Shown: positions 43,924-53,382, counted from the first letter of the stretch. The stretch is DNA of 64,000 nucleotides from Labrenzia sp. CE80 (GCF_009650605.1 NZ_WAJT01000001.1:930001-994000), one strand, 5' to 3'. Notes: generated by a model from the sequence alone, not told the origin. Program-made: numbers and translations.

Positions 43924-44870
43924 CCAGCCAGGCGACGGGCCGGATGACGACAGAAAATTTTGCCGACAGGCTTAAGATGACCGGATCGCGCATGCTGCGG
44001 AATTTCCGCTCTGTTCGCGCGATTATCGCCGATCGCCGGGATCGGGCTCAGCGCTTTCAAGATCCGCTGCGACCTGGCCAAAGACCCCAGGACATTCTTG
44101 CGATCCTGTTGCTGACAGTCGGTGTCGCGGTCGTTGCGCTTGATATTCCGACCTATCCGTGGCTGCGCTCGCTGCCCGGCGAATATTGGTCGACTTTCAA
44201 CGCCTTCACCGATGTTGGCAAGGCGCACTGGATCTTATGGTCTTGCGGCCTTCTTTGTCTTTATCTTCTGGCGCTGGATGCGTCTAAGCTGACGTTCCGC
44301 CTGCGCATGACTGTCGGCGCTGCCTTCACCTATGCGGGCTTTGTCTTCTACACAGTTGCGGCGACCGGCATCCTCGCCATCATCTTCAAATGGACACTGG
44401 GGCGCGCACGGCCCAAACTGTATGAGCAGGTCGGTCCGGTCGAATTTGATTTCTTGGCCCTTCACGGATCCTACACAAGTTTTCCGTCGGGCCATTCGAC
44501 GACTGTCGGAGCGATCGCAACCGCTCTGGCTCTGATCTTCCCGACGTGGCGCTGGTTGATCATCGTCAGCGCCTTCTGGGTCGCTTTCAGCCGCATCATG
44601 GTCGGCGCACATTACCCTTCCGATGTCATTGCGGGCACGTTGCTCGGTATGACTTTCACCTTCTTCACAGCGCGGGCTCTGGCTCGGCGCAGAATCGGGT
44701 TCTGCTTGAGCGAGACCGGCCGGATCGAGCCGATCATCAGCCGACACTCTGCCCGGATTTGCGCCCGTGCCGTCTGGTACGCCGTGACAGGACGCCGCCG
44801 TGCCTACCGCGACGAGACCGAATTCGACGGCATGGCCGCATCTGACATGAAACGGGACACTGATGAGTAG
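43920..44870 (+). CDS. PAP2-family membrane phosphatase
   Basis: 316-residue membrane protein with the three PAP2 phosphatase motifs: KWTLGRARP, SFPSGHST and SRIMVGAHYPSDV. It has about six helices and a cytoplasmic N-terminal extension of roughly 55 residues. Lipid A phosphatases (LpxE/LpxF) and undecaprenyl-pyrophosphate phosphatases share this fold. Between an ArnT-like transferase and a polyprenyl-phosphate glycosyltransferase, a lipid A or polyprenyl carrier substrate is likely (inference). ATGA overlap with the preceding gene; 8-bp overlap with the next. Confidence 0.9.
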   Translation: MTSQATGRMTTENFADRLKMTGSRMLRNFRSVRAIIADRRDRAQRFQDPLRPGQRPQDILAILLLTVGVAVVALDIPTYPWLRSLPGEYWSTFNAFTDVGKAHWILWSCGLLCLYLLALDASKLTFRLRMTVGAAFTYAGFVFYTVAATGILAIIFKWTLGRARPKLYEQVGPVEFDFLALHGSYTSFPSGHSTTVGAIATALALIFPTWRWLIIVSAFWVAFSRIMVGAHYPSDVIAGTLLGMTFTFFTARALARRRIGFCLSETGRIEPIISRHSARICARAVWYAVTGRRRAYRDETEFDGMAASDMKRDTDE

Positions 44871-45627
44871 CAGCTACAGCGAGGCGCTTGCCGCGTCGTC
44901 CGGCCACCTTGAGGTCAGCGTGGTCGTGCCGGCAAAGGATGAAGCAGAAAACCTGCCAATCTTGCTGGACGAAATTCGCGATGCGCTGGAAGGCCGAACC
45001 TTCGAGGTTCTGGTCATTGATGATGGATCTTCAGATGGCACTGATGAAGTGCTGAAGGCTTATGCGGCAGATAATCCCTGGTTGCGCCCCTTCCGTCATC
45101 GGACAGCGTGCGGCCAGAGCTGTGCCGTGCGCACGGGTGTTCAAAACGCCCGCGGCGACGTTGTGGCGACGATTGATGGCGATGGCGAAAACAACCCGGC
45201 CTATATTCCGCAGCTTCTGGACGCGCTTTCTGCTGGCGGGCCATCCGTCGCTCTTGCCGCCGGTCAGCGTCTTGGCCGCAAGGCGAGCCTGGCCAAGCGC
45301 TATGCCTCGAAGTTTGCCAACAAGGTGCGCGGCGCGATCTTGAAAGACAATACGCGCGACAGCGGTTGCGGGTTGAAGGCCTTGCGCCGCGAGATATTTC
45401 TTCAGCTGCCTTACTTCGACAGCTGGCACCGTTTTCTTCCTGCGCTTGTGATCCGCGAAGGTTTCGGAGTGGTGCATGTGGATGTTCTTGATCGCCAGCG
45501 TCGTCATGGCACCTCGAAATACGGCATTTTCGACCGCGCGCTGATCGGCATTCTCGATCTCGTGGGTGTCTGGTGGCTTCGTCGGCGCCGTAAGAAAATC
45601 CCGACCGTCAGCGCATTGACCGAGTAA
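44863..45627 (+). CDS. GT2 glycosyltransferase, polyprenyl-phosphate sugar synthase type
   Basis: 254-residue family-2 glycosyltransferase. SVVVPAKDEAENLPILLDEI, VLVIDDGSSDGTDEVL and ATIDGDGENNP supply the nucleotide-sugar and metal-binding acidic residues. SGCGLKALRREIF and QRRHGTSKYGIFDRALIGILDLVGVWWLRRR match the DPM1/ArnC/RgtE type that loads a sugar onto a polyprenyl phosphate. It likely makes the donor for the ArnT-like protein. No C-terminal double membrane anchor as in ArnC. Confidence 0.9.
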   Translation: MSSSYSEALAASSGHLEVSVVVPAKDEAENLPILLDEIRDALEGRTFEVLVIDDGSSDGTDEVLKAYAADNPWLRPFRHRTACGQSCAVRTGVQNARGDVVATIDGDGENNPAYIPQLLDALSAGGPSVALAAGQRLGRKASLAKRYASKFANKVRGAILKDNTRDSGCGLKALRREIFLQLPYFDSWHRFLPALVIREGFGVVHVDVLDRQRRHGTSKYGIFDRALIGILDLVGVWWLRRRRKKIPTVSALTE

Positions 45628-45661
45628 AACCGACACATCGTAACAGACGGACTGACACCTG

Positions 45662-45976
45662 ATGGATCAGCTGATTAATTGGTTCTATACGGTCTTCATC
45701 GAGAATTTTGACTTCTGGATGCTCTTCGGCCTCGCCGCACAGGCGATGTTCATGATGCGCTTTGTTGTGCAGTGGATGGCCTCGGAGCGGGTCGGGCGCT
45801 CGATCGTGCCGATTGCCTTCTGGTTCTTTTCGATCGCCGGCGGCGTGATGCTGTTCGTCTATGGCGTCATCAAGAAAGAGCCGATCATCATCTTGGGGCA
45901 GGGGCTCGGTTTGGTGATCTATTTCCGCAATCTCTGGCTGATCTTCAAGGAAAAGCGCCGCGATCCGACGATCTGA
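45662..45976 (+). CDS. LAB_N (lipid A biosynthesis N-terminal) domain protein
   Basis: 104-residue membrane protein with three hydrophobic segments. It carries MRFVVQWMASERVGRSIVPIAFWFFSIAGG and LGQGLGLVIYFRNLWLIFKEKRR, the LAB_N signature. Such proteins accompany GT2 enzymes in polyprenyl-phosphate sugar formation or export, for example near rgt-type genes in rhizobia (recalled, not checked). Last gene of the four-gene envelope cluster. Confidence 0.9.
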   Translation: MDQLINWFYTVFIENFDFWMLFGLAAQAMFMMRFVVQWMASERVGRSIVPIAFWFFSIAGGVMLFVYGVIKKEPIIILGQGLGLVIYFRNLWLIFKEKRRDPTI

Positions 45977-46042
45977 GGGCAGGTTCTAGGAGGCCGCCCT
46001 CAAATCATCTCTCGCATAGCAGTCTGCCTTTGAAGGCTTTGT

Positions 46043-47224
46043 TCAGCTCGAAAACGCGGCGTCGAGGGCCTGACCAAGATCTTTGATGAGGTCCTGAGGG
46101 TCTTCCAATCCGATATGAAGCCGTGCGGATTTCAGATCAGCATCATAGGTCGTTGCGCTCCGATTGCCTTTCAGCTTGACCGGGATCGCCAGGCTCTCGA
46201 AACCTCCCCAGGAATAGCCAAGCCCAAAGAGCGTCAGATTGTCGAAAAAGGCATTGGACTGGGTGGTGCTCGTTCCAGCTTTGAAATCGAAGGCGAAAAG
46301 ACCGCTTGCGCCAGAAAAATCCCGTTTCCACAGCGCATGGCCTGGATCAGTCTCAAGTGCCGGGTAGCGGATTGCGCCGACTTCTTCCCGTGTCTTCAGC
46401 CAGTCGATTACTTCCAGTGTGTTCTTCATATGCCGCTCGAGCCGTACGGAGAGCGTCCGGAGGCCGCGCAGGGCAAGATAGACATCGTCCGGGGCAATAT
46501 GGATGCCCATGGCCCCGTGAAGCGCGTCAAGTGCCGGCCATACCTTCTCGCTCGCGCTGATCGTGCCCAGCATAACGTCGGAATGGCCGACGATGTATTT
46601 GGTTCCGGCCTGGATCGACAGATCAACGCCGAGCTCCAATGGTTTGCAGTAGAGCGGGCTGGCCCAGGTGTTGTCCATCAGAACCGTCGCTCCGATTGAT
46701 CTGGCTGCTTCTGCGATCGCTGGTATGTCCTGCATCTCGAAGGTGAGGGAGCCGGGTGCTTCTGTAAAGACCGCTGCCGTATTGGCCTTGAAGAGCGTTT
46801 TAACGTCTCCAGCCAGCGCGGGGTCGTAATATTCCACGGCAATATTGTATTTTGGCAGCACAGTGTCGGCAAAATGCCGGGTGGGTCCATACGAGGTGTC
46901 GGCGATCAATACGTGATCACCTGACTTCAGGCAGGACAGGCATGCCAGGGCGATTGCGTTGAGGCCCGAGGTTGCAAGCTTGGTACCTGCTGCTCCTTCA
47001 ATTTCAGTGAGGGCATGCTCGAGCGCTTCGGTCGTTGGTGTGCCCCTGCGGCCATAAATGTAGGGTTGTGCTCCCTTTTCCAAGGTTGCCGTATCTGGGA
47101 ACAAGACCGTTGACGCATGAACCACCGGCGGGTTCACGAAACCGTAGAACTCTTGCGGCTTGCGGCCAGTGTGTGTCAGGACTGTGTCTGCTTTTAGGGC
47201 AGCAGGCGTCGAATTTTTGGTCAT
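46043..47224 (-). CDS. metC: cystathionine beta-lyase
   Basis: 393-residue PLP enzyme of the Cys/Met metabolism family. The lysine that binds PLP is in QAGTKYIVGHSDVMLG, near residue 207. YGRRGTPTTEALE, GLNAIALACL, and YSWGGFESLAIP near the end fit MetC-type beta-lyases. It converts cystathionine to homocysteine, pyruvate and ammonia. The start at ATG 47224 has GAAGG upstream; a GTG two codons earlier is less likely. Not in an operon with its neighbours. Confidence 0.92.
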   Translation of the reverse strand: MTKNSTPAALKADTVLTHTGRKPQEFYGFVNPPVVHASTVLFPDTATLEKGAQPYIYGRRGTPTTEALEHALTEIEGAAGTKLATSGLNAIALACLSCLKSGDHVLIADTSYGPTRHFADTVLPKYNIAVEYYDPALAGDVKTLFKANTAAVFTEAPGSLTFEMQDIPAIAEAARSIGATVLMDNTWASPLYCKPLELGVDLSIQAGTKYIVGHSDVMLGTISASEKVWPALDALHGAMGIHIAPDDVYLALRGLRTLSVRLERHMKNTLEVIDWLKTREEVGAIRYPALETDPGHALWKRDFSGASGLFAFDFKAGTSTTQSNAFFDNLTLFGLGYSWGGFESLAIPVKLKGNRSATTYDADLKSARLHIGLEDPQDLIKDLGQALDAAFSS

Positions 47225-47482
47225 GTTCACCTTCTGTGCATTTTGCCGGTAACCAATTTCATGAATCGGCCGCCGAAATCTCTTAGAACGTTATCTGCAA
47301 CCCCTTGACCCGCTGCGTCAAATGCCATCGTATATCGGTATTGGGAAGGTGGGCGATTGCCCGGAGGAGATGAGTTGCTTGAACGATTGCAACATTCGAT
47401 CGGTTCGGTGGCGAGTTCAGGGCAGCATCGTGCCTTTCCAATGAAAGTATAAAAAGTATGGGTAACAAAAGGCTGCATATCC

Positions 47483-48499
47483 ATGTCTAACAAAATCCTT
47501 CCGCTTGTACTCGGCGCTGCCATGGGCGTTGCTGCGTCGGCTGCAAATGCAACCACACTTGAAGACGTAAAAGCCAAAGGCTTCGTTCAGTGTGGCGTGA
47601 GCCAGGGTCTTCCTGGTTTCTCCAACCCGGATGCCCAGGGCAACTGGACTGGTCTTGACGTTGACCTCTGCCGCGGCGTTGCTGCTGCTGTTTTCGGTGA
47701 TGCGTCCGCTGTAAAGTTCACTCCGCTGTCCGCTAAAGAGCGTTTCACTGCTCTGCAGTCCGGTGAGATCGATATCCTGTCGCGTAACACGACTTGGACG
47801 ATGTCCCGTGACACGCAGCTCGGCCTGAACTTTGCCGGCGTGAACTACTACGACGGTCAGGGCTTCATGGTTCGCAAGGACCTGGGTGTTACCTCCGCTC
47901 TGGAACTGTCCGGCGCATCTGTTTGCACCAACACCGGTACCACGACCGAGCTGAACGTTGCCGACTACTTCCGTGCCAACAGCATGCCGTACGAAATCGT
48001 CGCCTTCGAAAAGGCTGATGAAGTTGTTGCTGCATACGACGCCGGCCGCTGCGACGTTTACACCACAGACGCTTCCGGTCTTTACGCACAGCGCTTGAAG
48101 CTCACCAACCCTGCCGACCACATGGTTCTTCCGGAAATCATTTCCAAAGAGCCTCTCGGCCCGGTTGTCCGTCAGGGCGACGATCAGTGGTTCAACATTG
48201 CTAAGTGGACCCTCAACGCAATGATCAACGCCGAAGAAATGGGCGTGACCTCTGCAAACGTTGACGACATGAAGGGTTCGGACAACCCGTCTGTTAAGCG
48301 TCTTCTCGGTGTTGAAGGTGCGTACGGCGAAGCTATCGGCCTCGGTAACGACTGGGCTTACAACGTGATCAAAGGCGTCGGCAACTACGGCGAATCCTTC
48401 GATGCAAACGTTGGTCCAGATACGCCGCTCGGTATCGCACGTGGCGTTAACGCCCTGTGGTCCAACGGTGGTTTCCTCTACGCTCCGCCGGTCCGCTAA
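47483..48499 (+). CDS. aapJ: general L-amino-acid ABC transporter, binding protein
   Basis: 338-residue periplasmic binding protein with a Sec signal peptide (MSNKILPLVLGAAMGVAASAANA). The mature protein begins TTLEDVKAKGFVQCGVSQGLPGFSNPD, typical of AapJ/BztA. Binds a broad range of L-amino acids. Strong bias for GCT, GTT, CGT and AAC codons compared with neighbours points to very high expression. Head of aapJQMP; a 12-bp stem-loop follows. Confidence 0.95.
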   Translation: MSNKILPLVLGAAMGVAASAANATTLEDVKAKGFVQCGVSQGLPGFSNPDAQGNWTGLDVDLCRGVAAAVFGDASAVKFTPLSAKERFTALQSGEIDILSRNTTWTMSRDTQLGLNFAGVNYYDGQGFMVRKDLGVTSALELSGASVCTNTGTTTELNVADYFRANSMPYEIVAFEKADEVVAAYDAGRCDVYTTDASGLYAQRLKLTNPADHMVLPEIISKEPLGPVVRQGDDQWFNIAKWTLNAMINAEEMGVTSANVDDMKGSDNPSVKRLLGVEGAYGEAIGLGNDWAYNVIKGVGNYGESFDANVGPDTPLGIARGVNALWSNGGFLYAPPVR

Positions 48500-48520
48500 G
48501 ACCTCCTGAGCTAGTGTTTC

Positions 48521-48548
48521 GGTTCCCGGCAGCCTGCTGCCGGGAACC
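48521..48548 (+). promoter_or_regulatory. intercistronic stem-loop aapJ-aapQ
   Basis: Twelve perfect pairs (GGTTCCCGGCAG with CTGCCGGGAACC) and a CCTG tetraloop, 21 bp after the aapJ stop, with no T run. It probably protects aapJ mRNA from 3' decay, raising binding protein over permease. Confidence 0.85.
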
Positions 48549-48713
48549 AGATCCAAAATGACTTAAAAGCAGCAAAAAAGCTGCAAAGTCTTTCAGAGGT
48601 TTGGCCGCTCCTGTCGACAGGGGAATTGAGAGGAGAGTGGCCTTCTGTCCGCAGCTATTGTGCTCTTTCAACAAGCTTCCATGATGCTGCGGCACAAACT
48701 CGGGCGAGGTTAT

Positions 48714-49931
48714 ATGTCAATTCAGGAGCAGGACTCGGCGGGGGCGCCGGCGCGTGCTTCGCTGTTGAATGATCCAAAAGCGCGGGGGCTTTTCTATCAA
48801 GCTACCCTTATCATCGCGCTTGTGGCGTTCGGTTGGTTCATCGTAAGCAACACGGTGGAAAACCTGGAGCGCCAGAACATTGCTTCCGGTTTTGGATTTC
48901 TCCAAAATACGGCTGGTTTTGGGATCATTCAGGCGCTGGTCGATTACACGGAGACGTCGAGCTACGGTCAGGCGATCATCGTCGGCTTTTTCAACACGCT
49001 TCTTGTCGCCGTCATCGGTATTTTTCTCGCGACAATCATCGGCTTTGTAGTCGGTATCGCGCGACTTTCGAACAACTGGGTGATCTCACGTCTGGCATAT
49101 TGCTACGTGGAGCTTATCCGTAACGTGCCACTGCTGCTCCAGATCTTCTTCTGGTATTTCGCGGTTCTGCGCGCGGTTCCGGGCAAACGGGACAAATGGT
49201 CATTCCTGTTCGATACTTTCCATCTGAACATCGCCGGTCTCCGTGGCCCGCAACCGGTTTTTGAAGAAGGTTCTGGCATTATCGGCTGGGCCCTTGTTCT
49301 GGCGATCGTCCTTGCCTTCGCGGTGGCCCGCTGGTCACGCAAGCGGCAAGAGGCGACAGGTCAGCAGTTCCCAGTCTTCCTGACCGGTATCGGCATGATC
49401 ATTGGTTTGCCGTTGATCGCCTATCTCTTCGCCGGCATGCCGATGCACTTCAACTATCCGGAGTTCGTCGAAACGGGACCAATGCTTCGCCGCGGCTTCA
49501 CGCTCGGCTCGGGCTTCAACCTGATCCCTGAATTCCTGGCGCTGACCCTTGCGCTCTCGATCTATACGGCGGCTTTCATTGCCGAGATCGTGCGTGCGGG
49601 CATCCAGGCCGTTAGTCATGGTCAGAGCGAGGCGGCACACGCGTTGGGACTTCGCAATGGTCCGACACTGCGTCTTGTGATTATCCCACAGGCGATGCGC
49701 GTGATCATTCCACCGCTAACAAGTCAGTATCTCAACCTGACCAAAAACTCGTCTCTTGCAGTCGCCATTGCTTTTCCGGATCTCGTGTCCGTGGGCGGAA
49801 CGGTGCTCAACCAGACCGGTCAGGCGATCGAGATCATCGGCATCTGGATGTTTGTCTATCTGACACTCAGTCTGCTGACTTCCGCCTTCATGAATTGGTA
49901 CAACCAGCGCATGGCGCTCGTGGAACGGTAG
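48714..49931 (+). CDS. aapQ: general L-amino-acid ABC transporter, permease
   Basis: 405-residue inner-membrane permease of the His/Glu/Gln family. The conserved YVELIRNVPLLLQIFFWYF follows the first helices, and the ATPase-contact loop is IQAVSHGQSEAAHALGLRNGPTLRLVIIPQAMRVIIPPL. The large periplasmic insert between these is typical of AapQ/BztB. The ATG at 48714 (MSIQEQDS) with GAGG upstream was chosen over 48660. Confidence 0.94.
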   Translation: MSIQEQDSAGAPARASLLNDPKARGLFYQATLIIALVAFGWFIVSNTVENLERQNIASGFGFLQNTAGFGIIQALVDYTETSSYGQAIIVGFFNTLLVAVIGIFLATIIGFVVGIARLSNNWVISRLAYCYVELIRNVPLLLQIFFWYFAVLRAVPGKRDKWSFLFDTFHLNIAGLRGPQPVFEEGSGIIGWALVLAIVLAFAVARWSRKRQEATGQQFPVFLTGIGMIIGLPLIAYLFAGMPMHFNYPEFVETGPMLRRGFTLGSGFNLIPEFLALTLALSIYTAAFIAEIVRAGIQAVSHGQSEAAHALGLRNGPTLRLVIIPQAMRVIIPPLTSQYLNLTKNSSLAVAIAFPDLVSVGGTVLNQTGQAIEIIGIWMFVYLTLSLLTSAFMNWYNQRMALVER

Positions 49932-49940
49932 GGCAGCACC

Positions 49941-51095
49941 ATGGCAAACGCAGATATTTTCCAGATTCGAACGGAAGAAGCGCCGAAGCTTGCGGCGCCA
50001 ATTTCCACCTCTGGCGTTGTCGGCTGGATGAGACAGAACCTGTTCTCCTCCATCGGCAACACCGTCTTGACTGTCATCGGGCTCCTGATCGCCTATTCGT
50101 TGATCATGCCTTTCGTTCAGTTCGCCATCATCGATGCGGTCTGGACCGGTAGCGACCGGACAGCATGTCTTGCCGCTGAAGGGGCGGGACATGCAGGTGC
50201 CTGCTGGGCTTATGTGATCGACTACTTGCCGCAGTTTATCTACGGCCGGTATCCGACCGAGGAAATCTACCGGGTCAACATCGTCTATGCATTGTTCGTG
50301 CTTTTGCTCGTGCCTTTGCTGATGCCGAGTGCTCCTTACAAGGGAATAAACGCGCTCTTGTTCCTGGTGGTCTTCCCGATCATCTCATACTTCCTGCTCA
50401 CCGGGCTGGAGTTTGGTGGCACCGTTGTGTTGCCGATCGTGGAGACTGCGCGTTGGGGCGGCCTGTTGGTCACGCTTGTGATTGCGGTCACCGGGATCGT
50501 CGCGTCTCTTCCGCTCGGCATCGCGCTGGCTTTGGGGCGACGTTCAAACATGCCAATCATCAAGATGGTGTCGGTGATCTTCATCGAGTTCTGGCGCGGC
50601 GTGCCCTTGATCACCGTGCTGTTCATGTCTTCGGTGATGTTGCCGCTGTTCCTGCCGGAGGGCGTGACCTTCGACAAGCTGCTTCGGGTTCTGATTGGCG
50701 TGACGCTGTTTTCCGCGGCCTATATGGCGGAAGTCGTGCGTGGCGGCCTCCAGGCCATCCCGAAGGGGCAGTACGAAGGCGCTATGGCTCTCGGCTTACG
50801 CTTCTGGCCGATGATGGGGCTCATCATTCTGCCGCAGGCGCTCAAGCTGGTGATCCCGGGCATCGTCAATACGTTCATCGGTCTGTTCAAGGACACGACT
50901 CTGGTTCTGATTGTCGGCATGTTCGACCTTCTGGGCCAAATCCAGTCGTCCTTCTCCGATCCGAACTGGTCGACACCCACACAAGGACACACGGGCTATC
51001 TCTTTGCTGCGATCGTGTTCTTTGTCTTCTGCTTCGGCATGTCGCGGTACTCCATTTTCATGGAGAACAAGCTGCACACCGGTCATAAACGCTAG
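49941..51095 (+). CDS. aapM: general L-amino-acid ABC transporter, permease
   Basis: 384-residue permease partner of AapQ. Membrane helices flank VIFIEFWRGVPLITVLFMSSVMLPLF and the coupling loop LQAIPKGQYEGAMALGLRFWPMMGLIILPQALKLVIPGIV. The N-terminal third carries the AapM/BztC-specific periplasmic insert with two cysteines (TACLAAEGAGHAGACW). Starts 9 bp after aapQ. Confidence 0.94.
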   Translation: MANADIFQIRTEEAPKLAAPISTSGVVGWMRQNLFSSIGNTVLTVIGLLIAYSLIMPFVQFAIIDAVWTGSDRTACLAAEGAGHAGACWAYVIDYLPQFIYGRYPTEEIYRVNIVYALFVLLLVPLLMPSAPYKGINALLFLVVFPIISYFLLTGLEFGGTVVLPIVETARWGGLLVTLVIAVTGIVASLPLGIALALGRRSNMPIIKMVSVIFIEFWRGVPLITVLFMSSVMLPLFLPEGVTFDKLLRVLIGVTLFSAAYMAEVVRGGLQAIPKGQYEGAMALGLRFWPMMGLIILPQALKLVIPGIVNTFIGLFKDTTLVLIVGMFDLLGQIQSSFSDPNWSTPTQGHTGYLFAAIVFFVFCFGMSRYSIFMENKLHTGHKR

Positions 51096-51161
51096 CCGTT
51101 CTTCGGCACCCCGGGGCGAGCGCAAAGCCGCCCCGGCAGACGTCATATTTGGAGACAACAC

Positions 51162-51965
51162 ATGTCAGAAAACGCTGTAAACGCTGAAGAACTCGCAGCA
51201 GACCGGTCGCGCATGCAGATCTCGGACACGGAAGTGGCCGTGGAGATCAAAAGCATGAACAAGTGGTATGGCGACTTCCATGTTCTTCGCGACATTAATC
51301 TTAAGGTGATGAAGGGCGAGCGCATCGTCGTTTGCGGCCCGTCCGGCTCCGGCAAGTCCACGATGATCCGGTGCATTAACCGTCTCGAGGAACATCAGGA
51401 CGGACAGATCATTGTCGATGGCAACGAGCTGACCAACGATTTGAAAAAGATCGATGAGATCCGCCGCGAAGTCGGAATGTGCTTCCAGCACTTCAACCTG
51501 TTCCCGCACCTCACAATTCTGGAAAACTGCACGCTTGCACCGATCTGGGTTCGCAAGATGCCGAAGAAGGAAGCTGAAGAGATCGCGATGCACTATTTGG
51601 AACGGGTGAAGATCCCCGAGCAGGCAGGCAAGTATCCCGGTCAACTTTCCGGCGGTCAGCAACAACGCGTGGCAATCGCTCGTTCGCTCTGCATGAGCCC
51701 GAAGATCATGCTGTTCGATGAGCCGACCTCGGCGCTTGATCCTGAGATGATCAAGGAAGTGCTCGACGTTATGGTTGGTCTTGCTGAAGAAGGCATGACT
51801 ATGGTTTGCGTCACACACGAGATGGGTTTTGCCCGCAAGGTGGCCAACCGTGTCATCTTCATGGATGCGGGGCAGATCGTTGAGCAGAACGAGCCGGAAG
51901 CCTTCTTTACCAACCCGCAGCATGAGCGGACGAAGCTCTTCCTGAGCCAGATCCTGCATCACTGA
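51162..51965 (+). CDS. aapP: general L-amino-acid ABC transporter, ATPase
   Basis: 267-residue ABC ATPase. Walker A GPSGSGKST is near residue 60, the signature is LSGGQQQRVAIARSL, Walker B is IMLFDEPTSALDPE and the H-loop is VTHEMGFA, all canonical for polar amino-acid uptake ATPases. The N-terminal ~25 residues precede the ABC core. Last gene of the operon, followed by a terminator. Confidence 0.95.
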   Translation: MSENAVNAEELAADRSRMQISDTEVAVEIKSMNKWYGDFHVLRDINLKVMKGERIVVCGPSGSGKSTMIRCINRLEEHQDGQIIVDGNELTNDLKKIDEIRREVGMCFQHFNLFPHLTILENCTLAPIWVRKMPKKEAEEIAMHYLERVKIPEQAGKYPGQLSGGQQQRVAIARSLCMSPKIMLFDEPTSALDPEMIKEVLDVMVGLAEEGMTMVCVTHEMGFARKVANRVIFMDAGQIVEQNEPEAFFTNPQHERTKLFLSQILHH

Positions 51966-51988
51966 TCGCGGATCCTTTCACAAGACTT

Positions 51989-52018
51989 AAGGGCTGGTGG
52001 AAACACCGGCCCTTTTGT
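51989..52018 (+). terminator. intrinsic terminator of aapJQMP
   Basis: Eleven pairs (one G-U) closed by a GAAA tetraloop (51989-51999/52004-52014), then TTTTGTTT. It starts 24 bp after the aapP stop. Confidence 0.9.
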
Positions 52019-52089
52019 TTACCTGACGTTATTTGCCTTGATGCACTGTTTCCGCAACGGCAACGGCAACGGTCAAAGAGGGTCGATTT

Positions 52090-52533
52090 ATGAGGAAGTG
52101 TTTTCGCTTGAGGTGGTTGATGTTCGCCTGTCTCGTTTCTGCTGTTGGCGCTTTTCCCAGCGCTCGCGCCCATGCACAGGACGTGGAAGTTCCGCTGGAC
52201 CTTCTTGGTAACTGGAAAGCCGAGACCATCGACGGTGTTCCGGTCGTAGCAGATGTTTTGGCTCTGCTCGAATTTGAGGAAGCGGGCACCGTTGACGGCA
52301 ACGGTGGCTGCAATCAGATCTTTGGCCCATTGCGCACCGAAGGACGGAACATCCGGATCGGACCACTTTCCGTCACGCGGAAAGCTTGCCCGCCAGAAGT
52401 TCTGAACCAGGAGAAAGCGTTCCTGAAAGCACTTAATGCGACGCGTGACTTCAAGAAGCTGCCCGCAGAAGGCGCGCTGCTCCTGCTTGATGGTCAAGGC
52501 ATGGAAGTCGGGCGCTTCGTTTATGCCGACTGA
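52090..52533 (+). CDS. META-domain (HslJ-like) secreted protein
   Basis: 147-residue protein with a signal peptide (residues ~1-30, ending ARAHAQD). The META domain follows: LLGNWKAETIDGVPV, then VDGNGGCNQIFGPLRTEGRNIRIGPLSVTRKACPPEVLNQEKAFLKAL, with the two conserved cysteines. HslJ-like proteins are envelope proteins linked to antibiotic or heat resistance. Its cellular role here is unknown. Confidence 0.88.
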   Translation: MRKCFRLRWLMFACLVSAVGAFPSARAHAQDVEVPLDLLGNWKAETIDGVPVVADVLALLEFEEAGTVDGNGGCNQIFGPLRTEGRNIRIGPLSVTRKACPPEVLNQEKAFLKALNATRDFKKLPAEGALLLLDGQGMEVGRFVYAD

Positions 52534-52536
52534 GAC

Positions 52537-53382
52537 CTAGCTGCCGGTGACGACTTTTGTGTCGTCCCGGCCGCCCCATTCGCTCCACGATCCGTCATAG
52601 AGCCTCAGGTCCCTTGCTCCGGCGATTTCCAGTCCAAGTGTCAGCACTGCGGCGGTGACGCCAGAGCCACATGTGGTTGTCACCGGCTGGGACAGGTCAA
52701 GACCTGACGCTTTGAAAAGCTCTTTCAGCTCGCTTTGGGACTTCAGGGTGCCGTCCTCATTCATGAGAGTCATGAAGGGACGATTGTAGGCGCCTGGCAT
52801 ATGGCCAGAGCGCATGCCAGCACGTGGTTCTGCAGCTTCTCCAGTAAACCTGTCAGCAGGGCGTGCATCGAGTATTTGTGAGGAGCCATCCTCCGAAAAG
52901 CGGCGTATATCGTCGATGTCTGCCAAAAGCCCGTTGTCCATGCGTGCAGTGAAATGCCGTTCGGGGCGCAGGACGTCGCCTTCTTCAAGCGCTCTGTCTT
53001 CCGCGCGCCATTTCTTCATGCCGCCGTCGAGGACATAGACCTCCTTGACACCCATGATCTTAAACATCCACCAAACACGAGGCGCCGAAAAGAAACCGAT
53101 GCCGTCATAGACCACGATGGTCTGGCCATCGCCGATGCCAAGTTTGCGAACCTTGGAGGCAAACACGTGCGGTTGGGGCAGGGTGTGGGGCAGGCCGGAA
53201 CTTGGATCGCTTATGGCGTCTATGTCAAAGCGAACAGCGCCGGGAATGTGTCCCTGCTGATACTCTTTCTCAGCATCACGCCCCATCTGCGGCAGGTACC
53301 AGGAGCCGTCGACCACAACGAGGTCGGGTGACGTCAGGTGGTCGGCGAGCCAGTCGGTCGAAACGAGGGGTGTGCTGGACAT
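52537..53382 (-). CDS. sseA: 3-mercaptopyruvate/thiosulfate sulfurtransferase
   Basis: 281-residue protein of two rhodanese domains. The catalytic loop TTCGSGVTA (Cys near residue 237) has the CG-S-G-V/T pattern of mercaptopyruvate sulfurtransferases rather than the CRKGVT of thiosulfate enzymes. The N-terminal inactive domain starts STDWLADHL and has VVVDGSWYLP. It transfers sulfur from 3-mercaptopyruvate to acceptors such as thioredoxin or cyanide. Followed on the same strand by nothing; its stop is 3 bp from the META gene. Confidence 0.92.
   Translation of the reverse strand: MSSTPLVSTDWLADHLTSPDLVVVDGSWYLPQMGRDAEKEYQQGHIPGAVRFDIDAISDPSSGLPHTLPQPHVFASKVRKLGIGDGQTIVVYDGIGFFSAPRVWWMFKIMGVKEVYVLDGGMKKWRAEDRALEEGDVLRPERHFTARMDNGLLADIDDIRRFSEDGSSQILDARPADRFTGEAAEPRAGMRSGHMPGAYNRPFMTLMNEDGTLKSQSELKELFKASGLDLSQPVTTTCGSGVTAAVLTLGLEIAGARDLRLYDGSWSEWGGRDDTKVVTGS

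Noticed and set aside
47225..47482. SAM-type riboswitch upstream of metC
   Set aside because: I looked for SAM-II-like pairing and conserved blocks ahead of the metC start and found none.
47417..48556. A 379-residue open frame antisense to aapJ
   Set aside because: It mirrors aapJ's strongly biased codons; no ribosome site, no recognisable domain, and the sense frame is a clear binding protein.
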